From an uncultured Rhodospirillaceae bacterium (GTDB lineage Bacteria > Pseudomonadota > Alphaproteobacteria > CAAGCB01 > CAG-977): 30,747 bases of DNA. Below, piece after piece: positions 14,595-23,356 of the stretch. The position numbers and the translations under genes are program-made. The notes below the pieces were generated by a model. The model saw nothing but the letters and a program-made list of their open reading frames with translations. It was not told the origin of the DNA and made no database searches. Position 1 is the stretch's first letter. Each line of letters opens with the position of its first letter. The stretch lies in contig USCC01000012.1 in NCBI GenBank assembly GCA_900553035.1, positions 1-30,747 of the forward strand, given 5' to 3'.

Positions 14595-16799
14595 ATGAAA
14601 AATGACAGGATTTATTTCCAGGGCGCCTTTTCCCCGAACCGGACTGTTTTGAAAAAGGCGTTTTCTTCAAACCGGTATTTCTCGGAAAGAAGCAAAATCT
14701 TCCGGAAGGAAATTGAAAAGGTTGACGCCCTGCCCGGAAGAAACCAGAAAATAAAAGCACTGCGCGCAATCGCCGGCAACAAGGTGCTGATGTCCTGGGC
14801 CAACAGCGGTGAACTGATGATGCTGTACCGCGGTTTTCGCGACCAGGGCGCCTTTCAGGACATGATCAACATGTACGGGAAGGCGGAAAATGAGGATTTC
14901 AAAAGAGCTCAGACGGTGCGTGAAATGCTGGGCGGCGCCTACAACAAGGTCAAACGGCCGGATAAAGCCATTCGTATCGCTCAGATGCTGTTCGCCGAAG
15001 GACGCGAAACCGGCGAAGTTTACCAGATTTTAGGTCGTGCGCGTCTGTTGCAGAGTGACAGCGCGGAATCCGGAAACGAAAAACGCACGTTTCTTGAGGA
15101 ATCGGCCGCGTTTTATGAAGAAGGCTTCTCTCGTTTTTTTGAATTTTATCCCGGGATTCAGGCGGTTCACCGGCATATCGAGCTGGGGAACCTGGAGAAA
15201 GCCGCGAAAATGGCCAAGCTGGTGTCTTTGGCCTGCAAGCGCGACGGCGCGAAGGAAACAAGCGATTTCCGCTGCATGTCGGCTCGTCTGGAAGCCGCCT
15301 GCATCCTGCGCGACCAGAAGGAAATCGACAAGACCATGCGCCAGATCGTCAAATCCGACGCACCAAAATGGATTCTGGCGGATTCCATCCGTTCTCTGTC
15401 GCGGGTCAACGTCCATTTCAAATCCGACGAGACGGCGGCGGTGGTGGATTCCCTGCGTCTGCTGATCACCGGAAAGGAACCGCCCCTGCCGCCGGCAGAT
15501 AATTCCAAAGAGGAAAGCGTCCTGCACGCGCTTCATTCCAAAAGCTATACCTACCGCGGTGCGGGGTCCAGCTTCCGGGGATCCATGACGATTGACGGTA
15601 ATTTCAAATACGGCGGCCAGCTTCCCGCGCATTCGATTTCACGCAAGGATCTGGAATTTTTTGATGCCCTGCTGAACCGGAGTATCGGAGAACTGTTCCC
15701 GCCCGAAGATATGCCGGAAGGGCTTTTTTCTTCCTTCTCATTCAATGAAATCAACAATCCCGATACGTTTATGAACATGGCCGACAAGTTCATCCGGTAT
15801 CATTTCGGGACGAATAATTTTCTGGATACGGGTCTTCATCTGGAAGACAACGCTGCGGTTGAGAACAGCTCGTACGACAAATGTGTCAGTGCTCTGATCC
15901 ATCTGAGCGGCAAGGATCGGAGCTCGGAAGACGATTCCAAAACAAACATTTCCGCCATGTTCGCGCTGGGGCTTGGCGACTGCCGCCACCATGCGCAGGT
16001 GAAGCAGATCATGTTCGACTGCTGGCAGAAGAAAAAGATGAACCATGCCCTGTCTTTGGCGATGAAGGCTTTGGAGCAATCGGATGAAAAATCGTACGAC
16101 AAGGCTGTCGGCATGTTTTACGACGTTTACAACTATGAACTGCGTACGATTGACGTCAAGGTTCAGGCGCCGGTGAAAATGGAAAAACCCTATATGCCAA
16201 AGAAAGACGGCAGCGGACGGTTCATTGCGGATAAGACGTCAACGGTGGAGGAACACACGCTGTCCGTTTTGTTGCAGCGCGATCACCACGGTATTTTGAA
16301 AAAAGTCGGCCTGCGCGACGCGTTTTATCAGAATCACTATCCGTGGAGTCATGCGGACATCGACATTTCGCAGATCGAAGTGAAGAACGGTAAATTCATC
16401 ATGCCGGCCGGCGAAATCCCCGGTGAAAAAATAAACACCGGAAAACCGGCGCCGGTAACGCTGACGCCGACGGATTATGCCGGAAAACGGGATACCGCCG
16501 CGCGGGACTGTACCGGCGAAACCGTCCGTTTGATGGGACTGCCTGTCAGTGAACTGAGTTCTCCGGAAAAATTCCTCAACGTCCTGCATCACCGCGAAGA
16601 GATGAAGCAGGAATTGAAGAACATGATGGAGTATTTTGAAAAGAAGGACGCGCCGGTCAGCGAAAACGTGAGCAAAGGGACGGAAAAACCGGTGAAGGAA
16701 ACGCCAAAGCCGAAAAAAGCGCCCGAAAATCTGAAGAAAACCGTGCCGCTTCCCGTCGTGCGGAAGTTGTTTGCCTTTCAGAAGGAATTGGGCAAATGA
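14595..16799 (+). CDS. TPR / TRAFs-binding-like protein with transglutaminase-like domain
   Basis: 734 residues, no signal peptide or membrane helix. The N-terminal half (about 60-300) is helical TPR-like. It contains the stretch YEEGFSRFFEFYPGIQAVHR and the following CRMS..LEAACI-like helices, resembling the MAP3K TRAFs-binding (DUF4071) domain. The C-terminal half carries GLGDCRHHA (C463), EEHTLSV (H554) and GLRDAFY (D575), which fit the Cys-His-Asp order of transglutaminase-like cysteine peptidases and recall the EDR1-type domain. The tail (about 635-734) is Lys/Glu/Pro-rich and probably disordered. It has its own strong promoter; the ribosome site is weak. The stop overlaps the next start (ATGA). 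Possible roles are a regulatory enzyme or a secreted effector; neither is proven. Confidence 0.8.
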   Translation: MKNDRIYFQGAFSPNRTVLKKAFSSNRYFSERSKIFRKEIEKVDALPGRNQKIKALRAIAGNKVLMSWANSGELMMLYRGFRDQGAFQDMINMYGKAENEDFKRAQTVREMLGGAYNKVKRPDKAIRIAQMLFAEGRETGEVYQILGRARLLQSDSAESGNEKRTFLEESAAFYEEGFSRFFEFYPGIQAVHRHIELGNLEKAAKMAKLVSLACKRDGAKETSDFRCMSARLEAACILRDQKEIDKTMRQIVKSDAPKWILADSIRSLSRVNVHFKSDETAAVVDSLRLLITGKEPPLPPADNSKEESVLHALHSKSYTYRGAGSSFRGSMTIDGNFKYGGQLPAHSISRKDLEFFDALLNRSIGELFPPEDMPEGLFSSFSFNEINNPDTFMNMADKFIRYHFGTNNFLDTGLHLEDNAAVENSSYDKCVSALIHLSGKDRSSEDDSKTNISAMFALGLGDCRHHAQVKQIMFDCWQKKKMNHALSLAMKALEQSDEKSYDKAVGMFYDVYNYELRTIDVKVQAPVKMEKPYMPKKDGSGRFIADKTSTVEEHTLSVLLQRDHHGILKKVGLRDAFYQNHYPWSHADIDISQIEVKNGKFIMPAGEIPGEKINTGKPAPVTLTPTDYAGKRDTAARDCTGETVRLMGLPVSELSSPEKFLNVLHHREEMKQELKNMMEYFEKKDAPVSENVSKGTEKPVKETPKPKKAPENLKKTVPLPVVRKLFAFQKELGK

Positions 16800-17005
16800 T
16801 TGCGGAAGAAATGGAAACAGCAAAAAGGGCTCTGGAAACATTTGAAGCGGTCTGTCCGAAATGCCATCGGAAAAACCGTGTGACAATTGTCCTGCGGGAC
16901 GGATTCGGCGTTGAAGAGGAATTTTTCTGCGCCGGTTGCGGTTTGGAAATGGGAACGGTTGAGGCCGGAGAGCCGCCTGTGACGGAGCTGGCGGATGAGG
17001 ACTGA
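16796..17005 (+). CDS. small zinc-ribbon protein
   Basis: 69 residues. Two CxxC knuckles, CPKC (C20, C23) and CAGC (C45, C48), are spaced like a zinc ribbon. A short acidic tail follows. The start codon overlaps the upstream stop as ATGA, so translation is coupled to the 734-residue protein, and a terminator follows directly. It is probably an accessory partner of that protein or a nucleic-acid-binding adaptor; the function is not known. An ATG at 16811 is a possible shorter start. Confidence 0.75.
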   Translation: MIAEEMETAKRALETFEAVCPKCHRKNRVTIVLRDGFGVEEEFFCAGCGLEMGTVEAGEPPVTELADED

Positions 17006-17027
17006 AGAAAAACGGTCATGACCCCGG

Positions 17028-17049
17028 GAGCGCTTCGGCGCTCTTTTTT
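17028..17049 (+). terminator. rho-independent terminator
   Basis: Six-base stem GAGCGC / GCGCTC with a TTCG tetraloop (17034-17037), followed by six T. It ends the 14595-17005 transcript, 23 bases after the zinc-ribbon stop. Confidence 0.9.
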
Positions 17050-17154
17050 ATCGTTTCTCCTTTTCCTTTGTCCCAAAGCGGCGAACGGCATTTGACGAAA
17101 TTTTGTCCATGTGTCACACTGGAAGCTAAAGAACAGTTCTTATGGAGAATCCGA

Positions 17155-18423
17155 ATGCCTTATGAAAGAATGAAAGGGAAGTTGCTGGTCGCTCAGGGCG
17201 GCGGCCCGACGGCGGTTATTAACCAGTCGCTGGTCGGCGTTGTTCTGGAAGCCCGCAAATTTAACCGCGTCGATCTGGTTTACGGAGCGGTGCACGGTGT
17301 GCGCGGCATTGTGAACGAAGACCTGGTGAATCTGTCCAGCGAAACGTCGCATAATCTGGAAATGGTCGCGAACACGCCGTCTTCGGCTTTGGGAACGACA
17401 CGGGACAAGCCGGATCTGAAGTACTGCCAGCAGATGCTGAAGGTGATGCAGGCGCACGACATCCGTTATTTCCTGTACATCGGGGGGAACGATTCATGCG
17501 ATACAATCCGCATTATCAGCGAAGAAGCCAAAAAGGCCGACTATCGCCTGAGATGCATCCACATCCCGAAAACAATTGACAATGACCTGATGCACAATGA
17601 CCACTGCCCCGGCTATCCGTCGGCGGCGCGTTACGTTTCACAGGCGTTTATCGGCCTGAACCGCGACAGCTGGGCGTTGGGCGGTACGGTCATTGCCGTG
17701 GTCATGGGACGCCACGCGGGTTTTCTGACGGGAGCGGCGGCCATGGGAAAGAAATTTCCCGACGACGGGCCGCATCTGATTTACATGCCGGAACGCGTTT
17801 TCAGCATGGAACGCTTTGCCGAGGATGTCAAACGTGTGTATGACCGCTATGACCGCTGTGTCGTGGCCGTCAGCGAAGGGATCCATGATGAAAACGGGAA
17901 CCCGGTCATTACACAGCTGAACCACTGTCATGAATATGACGCGCATGGCAATATTCAGCTTTCAGGCTCCGGCGCTCTGGGGGACGCCCTGGCCTGTTTC
18001 CTCAAAGAGAAGGTTGGAATCCGGCGTGTCCGAGCCGATACGCTGGGCTATATGCAGCGTTCGTTCGTCGGATGCGTTTCCGACGTGGATCAGCGCGAAG
18101 CCCGTGAAGTCGGGGAAAAGGCGGTTCAGTTCGCCATGTGGGGCGACAGAGACGGTTCCGTGGTCATCAAACGGATCGGCTTTTATTCCTGCGATTATGA
18201 CCTGGTTCCGCTGGACTGGGTCGCGGCCAAGACAAAGATGATGCCTGACGAATTCATTACGCCGGAAGGCAACGATGTGACGGATGCTTTCCGGATGTAT
18301 CTTCGGCCTCTTCTGGGATCAAAGATGCCGGACGCTTACCGTCTGCGCGCACCGTTTATGAAAAAGATTCTGAACAAGGGCGTGGCTCAGTCGGAACGCC
18401 AGCCCGGACTGCCCAGCTGGTAA
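17155..18423 (+). CDS. pfp: pyrophosphate-dependent 6-phosphofructokinase
   Basis: 422 residues from ATG 17155, with GGAG seven bases upstream; a longer in-frame reading from a TTG has no ribosome site. It phosphorylates fructose 6-phosphate, reversibly, with PPi in cytoplasmic glycolysis. Landmarks are GGGPTAVINQS (15-25), GGNDS (110-114), PKTIDND (138-144, catalytic D142) and MGRHAGFL. The donor-selecting positions are D113 (Gly in ATP enzymes) and K139 (Gly in ATP enzymes). Both have the PPi-type residue, which supports PPi over ATP. TTGACG at 17092-17097 may be its -35 box. A bidirectional terminator follows. Confidence 0.93.
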   Translation: MPYERMKGKLLVAQGGGPTAVINQSLVGVVLEARKFNRVDLVYGAVHGVRGIVNEDLVNLSSETSHNLEMVANTPSSALGTTRDKPDLKYCQQMLKVMQAHDIRYFLYIGGNDSCDTIRIISEEAKKADYRLRCIHIPKTIDNDLMHNDHCPGYPSAARYVSQAFIGLNRDSWALGGTVIAVVMGRHAGFLTGAAAMGKKFPDDGPHLIYMPERVFSMERFAEDVKRVYDRYDRCVVAVSEGIHDENGNPVITQLNHCHEYDAHGNIQLSGSGALGDALACFLKEKVGIRRVRADTLGYMQRSFVGCVSDVDQREAREVGEKAVQFAMWGDRDGSVVIKRIGFYSCDYDLVPLDWVAAKTKMMPDEFITPEGNDVTDAFRMYLRPLLGSKMPDAYRLRAPFMKKILNKGVAQSERQPGLPSW

Positions 18424-18473
18424 GGTTTCGGGACGGCACGACCGTCGGCCGGCGGATTTACACGACAGAGATG

Positions 18474-18514
18474 AAAAAAAGCGCTTTTCCCAAATGCGGA
18501 ACGGCGCTTTTTTC
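18474..18514. terminator. bidirectional terminator after the phosphofructokinase gene
   Basis: AAAAAAGCGC (18475-18484) pairs with GCGCTTTTTT (18504-18513) across a loop of about 19 bases. It has A and T tracts on both sides, so it can work in either direction. It lies 50 bases after the pfp stop. Confidence 0.8.
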
Positions 18515-18780
18515 AGACATCCGCCGTATCCCGCGGCGCCCGTTGATCCGATTCGCCGGGCAGAGATGAGACGGTGCTTTCGTGTCGAAGGTTCCCGAAT
18601 GCGAAGAGGTTTTTCCGAGAGGGAAAGAGGAAACGCCGCGGGGACGGATTTTTTCATATCCGGCGCTTAATGCCTGAGGGGCTCCGGCGGAACGGTTTGC
18701 CATGCAACGATGAAAAGGCGTTTTCCCGATTAAGACGGCTTCACCCCGAATTCTGAACTGAATCTGTACCCTGTTTTTGA

Positions 18781-18815
18781 AAAAGGCCGTGCGGTTCACC
18801 GCGGCCTTTTCTTTT
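18781..18815. terminator. bidirectional terminator
   Basis: AAAAGGCCGTGCGG (18781-18794) pairs with CCGCGGCCTTTT (18799-18810) around a TTCA loop with one bulged T. T-rich sequence follows on the plus side and a T tract follows on the minus side. On the minus strand it lies about 135 bases after the hydrolase stop and would end the 20249-18947 operon. Confidence 0.75.
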
Positions 18816-18946
18816 TCAGGCGGCCGGCGTATCCACATTGCGCCGGTGTCAGGTTTGCCCGCAAAGGACGGGGGCGTTGTCCCGAGGCGGAAACGCGGCT
18901 GATACCGTGGTTTCAAAGAGTGCCCCGCGGCCGCAGGAACGTTTTT

Positions 18947-19693
18947 TCAGGCGGACGCCGCTTCGTGTTCTTTTGCGGCGCTTGTTTCCGAACGGTTTCC
19001 AAACAGCCACGCCCGCATCACAGCCGTTACCGCCGTCGGGTTTTCCAGAGGCGACATGTGGCCGCTGTCCGCGATGACGGCGTGCACGGCATTCGGAATC
19101 GCATCGGCAATCTTTTTCATCAGGTCCGGCGGCGTCAGTTTGTCCTGATACCCTCCGAAAACAAGGGTCGGACATGTAATGCCCGGCAGCAGGGGGAAGG
19201 AATCCGGGCGGCTCATGATGATTTTCTGCTGATTGATATACCCCTGAATGCCCACTTTTTCCGCCATGTAGAGCAGAACCCGGCAGACCATGTCGTTGTC
19301 CAGATGTTGCGGCGCGACCAGATTGGGCAGTACGGAATGGATGATGTTTTTCATGCCTGCTTCCCGTGCCGTTTCAATCATGTTCATCCTTTTGCGGCGC
19401 GCTCCTTCGGTGTCCGGCAACGCCGACGTATCAATCAGAGCCAGCCTCTTCACACGTTCCGGCGCCCGGCGCATGATTTCAAAGGCAATATATCCGCCCA
19501 TGGATATGCCCGCCAGAGCAAAATAATCCGGCGCTTCCCGCAGAACCCTTTCCGCCACGCTGCCAATATCCGTATCCAGGGTAAGGTCGGGGACGAAAAA
19601 ATCCACTTCTTCCTTCAGCGCCTGAATCTGGTGAAGAAACAGACCCGCGTTACACATCAGGGCAGGCAGCAGAACAACCGGCGTTTTTTCCAT
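18947..19693 (-). CDS. alpha/beta hydrolase
   Basis: 248 residues, cytosolic. Alpha/beta-hydrolase landmarks are the nucleophile elbow GISMGGY (S64), the acid in GYQDKLTPP (D184) and the histidine in DSGHMSPLE (H212). A cap region lies between about 95 and 160. The overall pattern resembles esterases or enol-lactone-hydrolase-like members; the substrate cannot be named. It starts ten bases after the isochorismatase-like gene and is probably cotranscribed with it. The last dozen residues are Ala/Glu-rich and not part of the fold. Confidence 0.88.
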   Translation of the reverse strand: MEKTPVVLLPALMCNAGLFLHQIQALKEEVDFFVPDLTLDTDIGSVAERVLREAPDYFALAGISMGGYIAFEIMRRAPERVKRLALIDTSALPDTEGARRKRMNMIETAREAGMKNIIHSVLPNLVAPQHLDNDMVCRVLLYMAEKVGIQGYINQQKIIMSRPDSFPLLPGITCPTLVFGGYQDKLTPPDLMKKIADAIPNAVHAVIADSGHMSPLENPTAVTAVMRAWLFGNRSETSAAKEHEAASA

Positions 19694-19703
19694 TTCCTTC
19701 CTC

Positions 19704-20249
19704 TTATCTTATCAGATGCTTCTGGACTTCCTTGAATTCAGGCGTCCCCGAGCGGCGCAGCCACTCGAACAGAACCATCTCAACCGTCACGATATAAATT
19801 CCTTCCTGCACAAAGCGTTCGTGCGCGGCTTTTTCGCTGTCCGGCAAGCGGGAACCCGAAGCGTCCGTGACGACAAAAACGTCGAATCCTTTTTCCTTTA
19901 ATTCCACCGCCGTTTGCAGAACACAAATATGCTCCTCGATGCCGGCAATGACAACCTGTTTTTTTCCCAACGCGGCCAGACGTTCCATGAAACCCGGTTC
20001 CGCAACGGCGGAAAGGCTTGTTTTTTCAAAAAAAGCATCTGGCGGAGCCGCGTCGCGGACGTCAAACAGCGTCGGGCCAAGACCCTTCGGATACTGTTCC
20101 GTGACAATTGCCGGAACACCGGTGATCGCGGCTCCTTTCAACAGGCGCGCGCATCCGTCGATGACTCGGCGCGGCTCGTTCATGGCCGGTGCAAGGCGTT
20201 CCTGGACGTCTATAATCAAAAGACATACGTCGGTTTTGCTGATTAACAT
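19704..20249 (-). CDS. isochorismatase-family (cysteine) hydrolase
   Basis: 181 residues from the ATG at 20249, chosen because AAAGG lies upstream of it; an ATG five codons further up has no ribosome site. The family triad is visible: D14 in LIIDVQERL, K76 in EKTSLSA and C109 in EEHICVLQTA. The family covers isochorismatases, nicotinamidases and related amidases. The compact length and motif order are like YcaC/nicotinamidase-related hydrolases of unsettled substrate. It is first gene of a two-gene unit with the alpha/beta hydrolase and divergent from the helicase gene, 73 bases away. Confidence 0.9.
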   Translation of the reverse strand: MLISKTDVCLLIIDVQERLAPAMNEPRRVIDGCARLLKGAAITGVPAIVTEQYPKGLGPTLFDVRDAAPPDAFFEKTSLSAVAEPGFMERLAALGKKQVVIAGIEEHICVLQTAVELKEKGFDVFVVTDASGSRLPDSEKAAHERFVQEGIYIVTVEMVLFEWLRRSGTPEFKEVQKHLIR

Positions 20250-20322
20250 TGTTCTGCCTTTCATTTCGGTATAAGGTATCCCTCTATTCCTGTCACACTT
20301 TAAACGGATTCAAAACATAAAA

Positions 20323-21717
20323 ATGAGTTTTTACGATTTAGGACTTTCCGAAAAAACACTCAAAGCCGTTGATGAACTCGGCTACAAAGACCCTACCCCC
20401 ATTCAGGAGCAGGCGATCCCGCAGATTTTAAAACGCAACGATGTGATCGGCATCGCACAGACGGGGACCGGAAAAACCGCGGCCTTTACGTTGCCGATGA
20501 TTGACATCCTCGCGAATGGCCGGGCCAAGGCGCTGATGCCCCGAACCCTGATTCTGTCGCCGACCCGCGAACTGGCGACCCAGATTGCCGAATGCTTTCA
20601 GAAATACGGGAAATACCAGAAGCTGAACATGGCGCTGCTGATCGGCGGGGAATCCATGGTTGAACAGCAGAAGATCCTCAGCCGTGGGGTGGACGTGCTG
20701 ATCGCAACGCCGGGGCGCATGATTGACCTGTGCGAGCGGGGAAAAATCCTTCTGCGCGACGTGCAGGTTTTCGTTCTGGACGAAGCGGACCGTATGCTTG
20801 ATATGGGCTTCATCCCCGATATTGAAAAAATCGCGGCGAAACTGCCCAAGGTGCGCCAGACTCTTCTGTTCTCAGCGACGATGCCTCCGGAAATCAAGGC
20901 ACTGGCCAAAAAGTTTATGAACTTCCCGGTCGAAGTTCGCGTTGATCCGCCGACGTCAACCGCCGTTACGGTCACACAGTTCATGATCAAAACCCATGAT
21001 AAGGGCAAACGCGACATCCTGCGCCGCCTGATCAGCGAGGAAAACGTCCGGAACGCCATGATTTTCTGCAACCGGAAAAGAGACGTTGACGTTCTGTACA
21101 AATCTCTGACCAAGCATGGCTTTTCAGTCGTTGCTCTGCACGGCGACATGGCACAGGGCATCCGGACGGACACTCTGAATGCCTTCCGCGAAGGCAAGGC
21201 ACAGCTGATGGTCTGCTCGGACGTGGCGGCGCGCGGGCTGGATTTGCCCGAAGTCTCACACGTTTTCAATTTTGACGTTCCCGTCAATTCCGAAGACTAC
21301 ATCCACAGAATCGGACGGACAGGCCGTGCCGGGCGCAGCGGCCGTGCGTTCATGCTGGTGACGTCGGCGGACTTCAGGAACCTGGCCGCGATTGAAAAGC
21401 TGATCGGCCGGAAAATTGACGAAATGCCGAACTTCTCGGACGAAAATGTGGTGCCGGAGAAAAAGGACGGAAAGCGGTGCGGCCGCCGGAGTGAACATTC
21501 CAGGCCGGCAAAGGACGAAGCGGCCGATTCCGAAAAGAAAAACACCCGTCCGGCAAAAACGGCTGAAAAAACGGCAAAGGCCGAGGTGAAAACGACCCCC
21601 GTGAAGGCGGAGAAGGAGAAAAAGCCGCGGAAAGAAACCGGGAAAAAGGAAGCGAAGACGGAAACGGCTTTCGGCAGCGTCGTGCCGGCCTTCATGACGT
21701 ACGACATCAAGATTTAA
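20323..21717 (+). CDS. rhlE: DEAD-box ATP-dependent RNA helicase, RhlE-like
   Basis: 464 residues. Motifs in order: Q-motif (PTPIQEQAIP), Walker A AQTGTGKT (45-52), PTRELA (80-85), DEAD (153-156), SAT (184-186), then in the second RecA domain VCSDVAARGLDLP and HRIGRTGRAG. The first about 375 residues form the core; the rest is a Lys/Glu/Ala-rich basic tail likely to bind RNA, as in RhlE-type helicases. It unwinds structured RNA, typically in ribosome assembly or RNA decay. The start has only a weak ribosome site. RhlE is the closest subgroup by the tail and the QTG core, but not certain. Confidence 0.92.
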   Translation: MSFYDLGLSEKTLKAVDELGYKDPTPIQEQAIPQILKRNDVIGIAQTGTGKTAAFTLPMIDILANGRAKALMPRTLILSPTRELATQIAECFQKYGKYQKLNMALLIGGESMVEQQKILSRGVDVLIATPGRMIDLCERGKILLRDVQVFVLDEADRMLDMGFIPDIEKIAAKLPKVRQTLLFSATMPPEIKALAKKFMNFPVEVRVDPPTSTAVTVTQFMIKTHDKGKRDILRRLISEENVRNAMIFCNRKRDVDVLYKSLTKHGFSVVALHGDMAQGIRTDTLNAFREGKAQLMVCSDVAARGLDLPEVSHVFNFDVPVNSEDYIHRIGRTGRAGRSGRAFMLVTSADFRNLAAIEKLIGRKIDEMPNFSDENVVPEKKDGKRCGRRSEHSRPAKDEAADSEKKNTRPAKTAEKTAKAEVKTTPVKAEKEKKPRKETGKKEAKTETAFGSVVPAFMTYDIKI

Positions 21718-21730
21718 AGGGGCGGACAAC

Positions 21731-22459
21731 ATGGCGAAAAATGATCTGGTGCTGAGCGGGCCTGCGGCTCTGCCGGAAGGCGAGGTGAAGCAGGCGGTCG
21801 TGTTCCTGCACGGATACGGCGCGAACGGCCATGACCTGTACGGCCTGAGCAGTTTTCTGAAATGGGCGTTTCCCGAAACAGCCTTTTATTTCCCGAACGC
21901 CCCGCAACCCGTGCCGGGCGGCGAGATTTTCGGCGGCCGCCAGTGGTTTGACCTGTCCTTTTACGATCCGACGGTTCTGCTGACAGAGGAAGATGCCGAA
22001 GCGTTGTGCCGCCGGATGTTGCCTCTGGCGGAACAGGTGCGGCCCCTGACGGACCGCTATCTGACGCAGGTGCAGGAAATCCACGGGCTGAAGCCGAAGG
22101 ATACGGCTCTGGTCGGATTTTCTCAGGGCGGCCTGATGGCTCTGTACACGGCGTTGCGCCGCAAAGAAGAAATCGCGGCGGCCGTCGGCCTGTCCGCTGT
22201 GGCCGTAACATTTGACGGCCAGACATTTTCGCCATCCGATATTACGTCAAAACCGCCCGTGACTCTTGTACACGGCGATGCGGACGATGTGGTTCCGCTC
22301 GCCTCCTACCGTCTGTCGATGGCCAATCTGAAAAAGGCGGGCGTTCCTGTCGAAGGTTTTGTTGTCCCCGACCTGATGCACGGGATTGACGACACGGCGA
22401 TGTTCCATCTGAAGAACGCTCTGCGCCGCGGTTTCGGCCTTGAAACGCCCCGGCCGTAA
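21731..22459 (+). CDS. phospholipase/carboxylesterase family alpha/beta hydrolase
   Basis: 242 residues, Abhydrolase_2 type (acyl-protein thioesterase / carboxylesterase). FLHGYGANG (25-33) forms the oxyanion side, GFSQGG contains nucleophile S131, HGDADDVVP has the acid D185, and LMHGID has H217. It starts 13 bases after the helicase stop with AAGGGGCGG upstream, so the two share a transcript that ends at the terminator at 22476. It is probably a cytosolic esterase on small acyl esters. Confidence 0.9.
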   Translation: MAKNDLVLSGPAALPEGEVKQAVVFLHGYGANGHDLYGLSSFLKWAFPETAFYFPNAPQPVPGGEIFGGRQWFDLSFYDPTVLLTEEDAEALCRRMLPLAEQVRPLTDRYLTQVQEIHGLKPKDTALVGFSQGGLMALYTALRRKEEIAAAVGLSAVAVTFDGQTFSPSDITSKPPVTLVHGDADDVVPLASYRLSMANLKKAGVPVEGFVVPDLMHGIDDTAMFHLKNALRRGFGLETPRP

Positions 22460-22475
22460 ATTTTTTTAAGGACGG

Positions 22476-22503
22476 AAGCCTCCTTTTCGGGAGGCTTTTT
22501 TCT
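22476..22503 (+). terminator. rho-independent terminator after the carboxylesterase gene
   Basis: AAGCCTCC (22476-22483) pairs with GGAGGCTT (22490-22497) across a short loop, followed by a T run. It separates the helicase/esterase transcript from the secretion operon. Confidence 0.92.
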
Positions 22504-22590
22504 TATATATTATGTAAAAGGTGCTGTTTTCGCTTGAACGGAAAGGTATTTTTAACGAAGTCGGGGCAAAATCAAAGAATGGAAAAAAGT

Positions 22591-23283
22591 ATGTCAGACG
22601 CAAACGTGCGCGGAAAAACAGGCTCTCGTTCGTCCGGAGGAGGACGTCCTTCCGGCGGCGTTGACCGTGCGACACAGTTTATGTGGCTGTCCCGGATTTT
22701 CGGGGGAATCTGTTTTGCGCTTGTGACGTCGGCGACGGTTCTGGCTTTGTCGCTGATTCATCTGACGTCGGAAGCGGAGGCGAACGCCCTTCTGGTGTCA
22801 AAGCCGACGTATTCTGAAAATCTGGCGTACTTTGAACCTTTGCATATGGACATGCCGACGATGGATGTTCTGGCCGAAATGTTCGTTCGTCAGTATGTGA
22901 CCGTCCGCAATACCACATGGAAGGATCTGCCGGAAATGCGGCGGATGTGGGGGCCGGGCGGCATTGTACGCTACATGTCCACGCCGGCGGTGTACGATCA
23001 GTTCTGGCGTCGCGAAGCGATACGTTATTTTGACGGTGAACGGGCTCCGTCCGTAATGATCGAGCCCGACATCCGGCGGATTATCAAGGAAGGCTGGAAC
23101 AGCTGGCAGATTTTCTTTGATACGCGCCTGATGGAAACGCCGATCAGCGAACCGGTGATTGATCACTGGATTGCGACGATTCAGTTCCGGTACTACCCGG
23201 GCAACGCGGTGATGTACAACCGCCTGCGCAATCCGCTGGGATTTACGGTGACGCAGTATCACCTGGCGCGGCAAAGGAAATGA
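22591..23283 (+). CDS. IcmL/DotJ-like type IVB secretion protein (VirB8-like)
   Basis: 230 residues from ATG 22591 (GGAAAAAAG just upstream); ATG 22579 would add four residues. A flexible Gly/Ser-rich N-terminus precedes one membrane helix (about 34-56) and a periplasmic VirB8/NTF2-like domain. That domain carries RQYVTVRNTTW, RMWGPGG, VYDQFW and, at the end, NPLGFTVTQYHL, the pattern shared with the IcmL protein downstream. In Legionella the order is icmM(dotJ)-icmL(dotI)-icmK-icmE, where DotJ is a shortened IcmL relative; here the first copy is full length. It should sit in the inner-membrane part of the secretion complex. Confidence 0.85.
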   Translation: MSDANVRGKTGSRSSGGGRPSGGVDRATQFMWLSRIFGGICFALVTSATVLALSLIHLTSEAEANALLVSKPTYSENLAYFEPLHMDMPTMDVLAEMFVRQYVTVRNTTWKDLPEMRRMWGPGGIVRYMSTPAVYDQFWRREAIRYFDGERAPSVMIEPDIRRIIKEGWNSWQIFFDTRLMETPISEPVIDHWIATIQFRYYPGNAVMYNRLRNPLGFTVTQYHLARQRK

Positions 23284-23356
23284 CGAAAGACGCTTGATGT
23301 GGACAAGACGCGGGAAAGCGGATAAAACGAAAGGATAAGGAAGGAGACGGACGGCA

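Larger units (their letters stand above)
18424..18946. other. 523-base intergenic region between convergent genes
   Basis: It holds two bidirectional terminators (18474-18514 and 18781-18810) and no convincing gene. The 266 bases between the terminators contain only short frames of poor composition. No tRNA cloverleaf was recognised. A small RNA ending at the second terminator on the plus strand cannot be excluded, but no clear promoter was seen. Confidence 0.5.

Noticed and set aside
18580..18612. GGTTCCCGAATGC looked like a tRNA T-arm
   Set aside because: No matching acceptor, D-arm or anticodon arm could be folded around it.
18574..18756. 60-codon GTG-started frame between the terminators
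   Set aside because: Arg-rich, no ribosome site, no recognisable motif.
22534..22590. TTG start extending the first IcmL protein by 19 residues
   Set aside because: No ribosome site at the TTG; ATG 22591 has one and gives a normal N-terminus.
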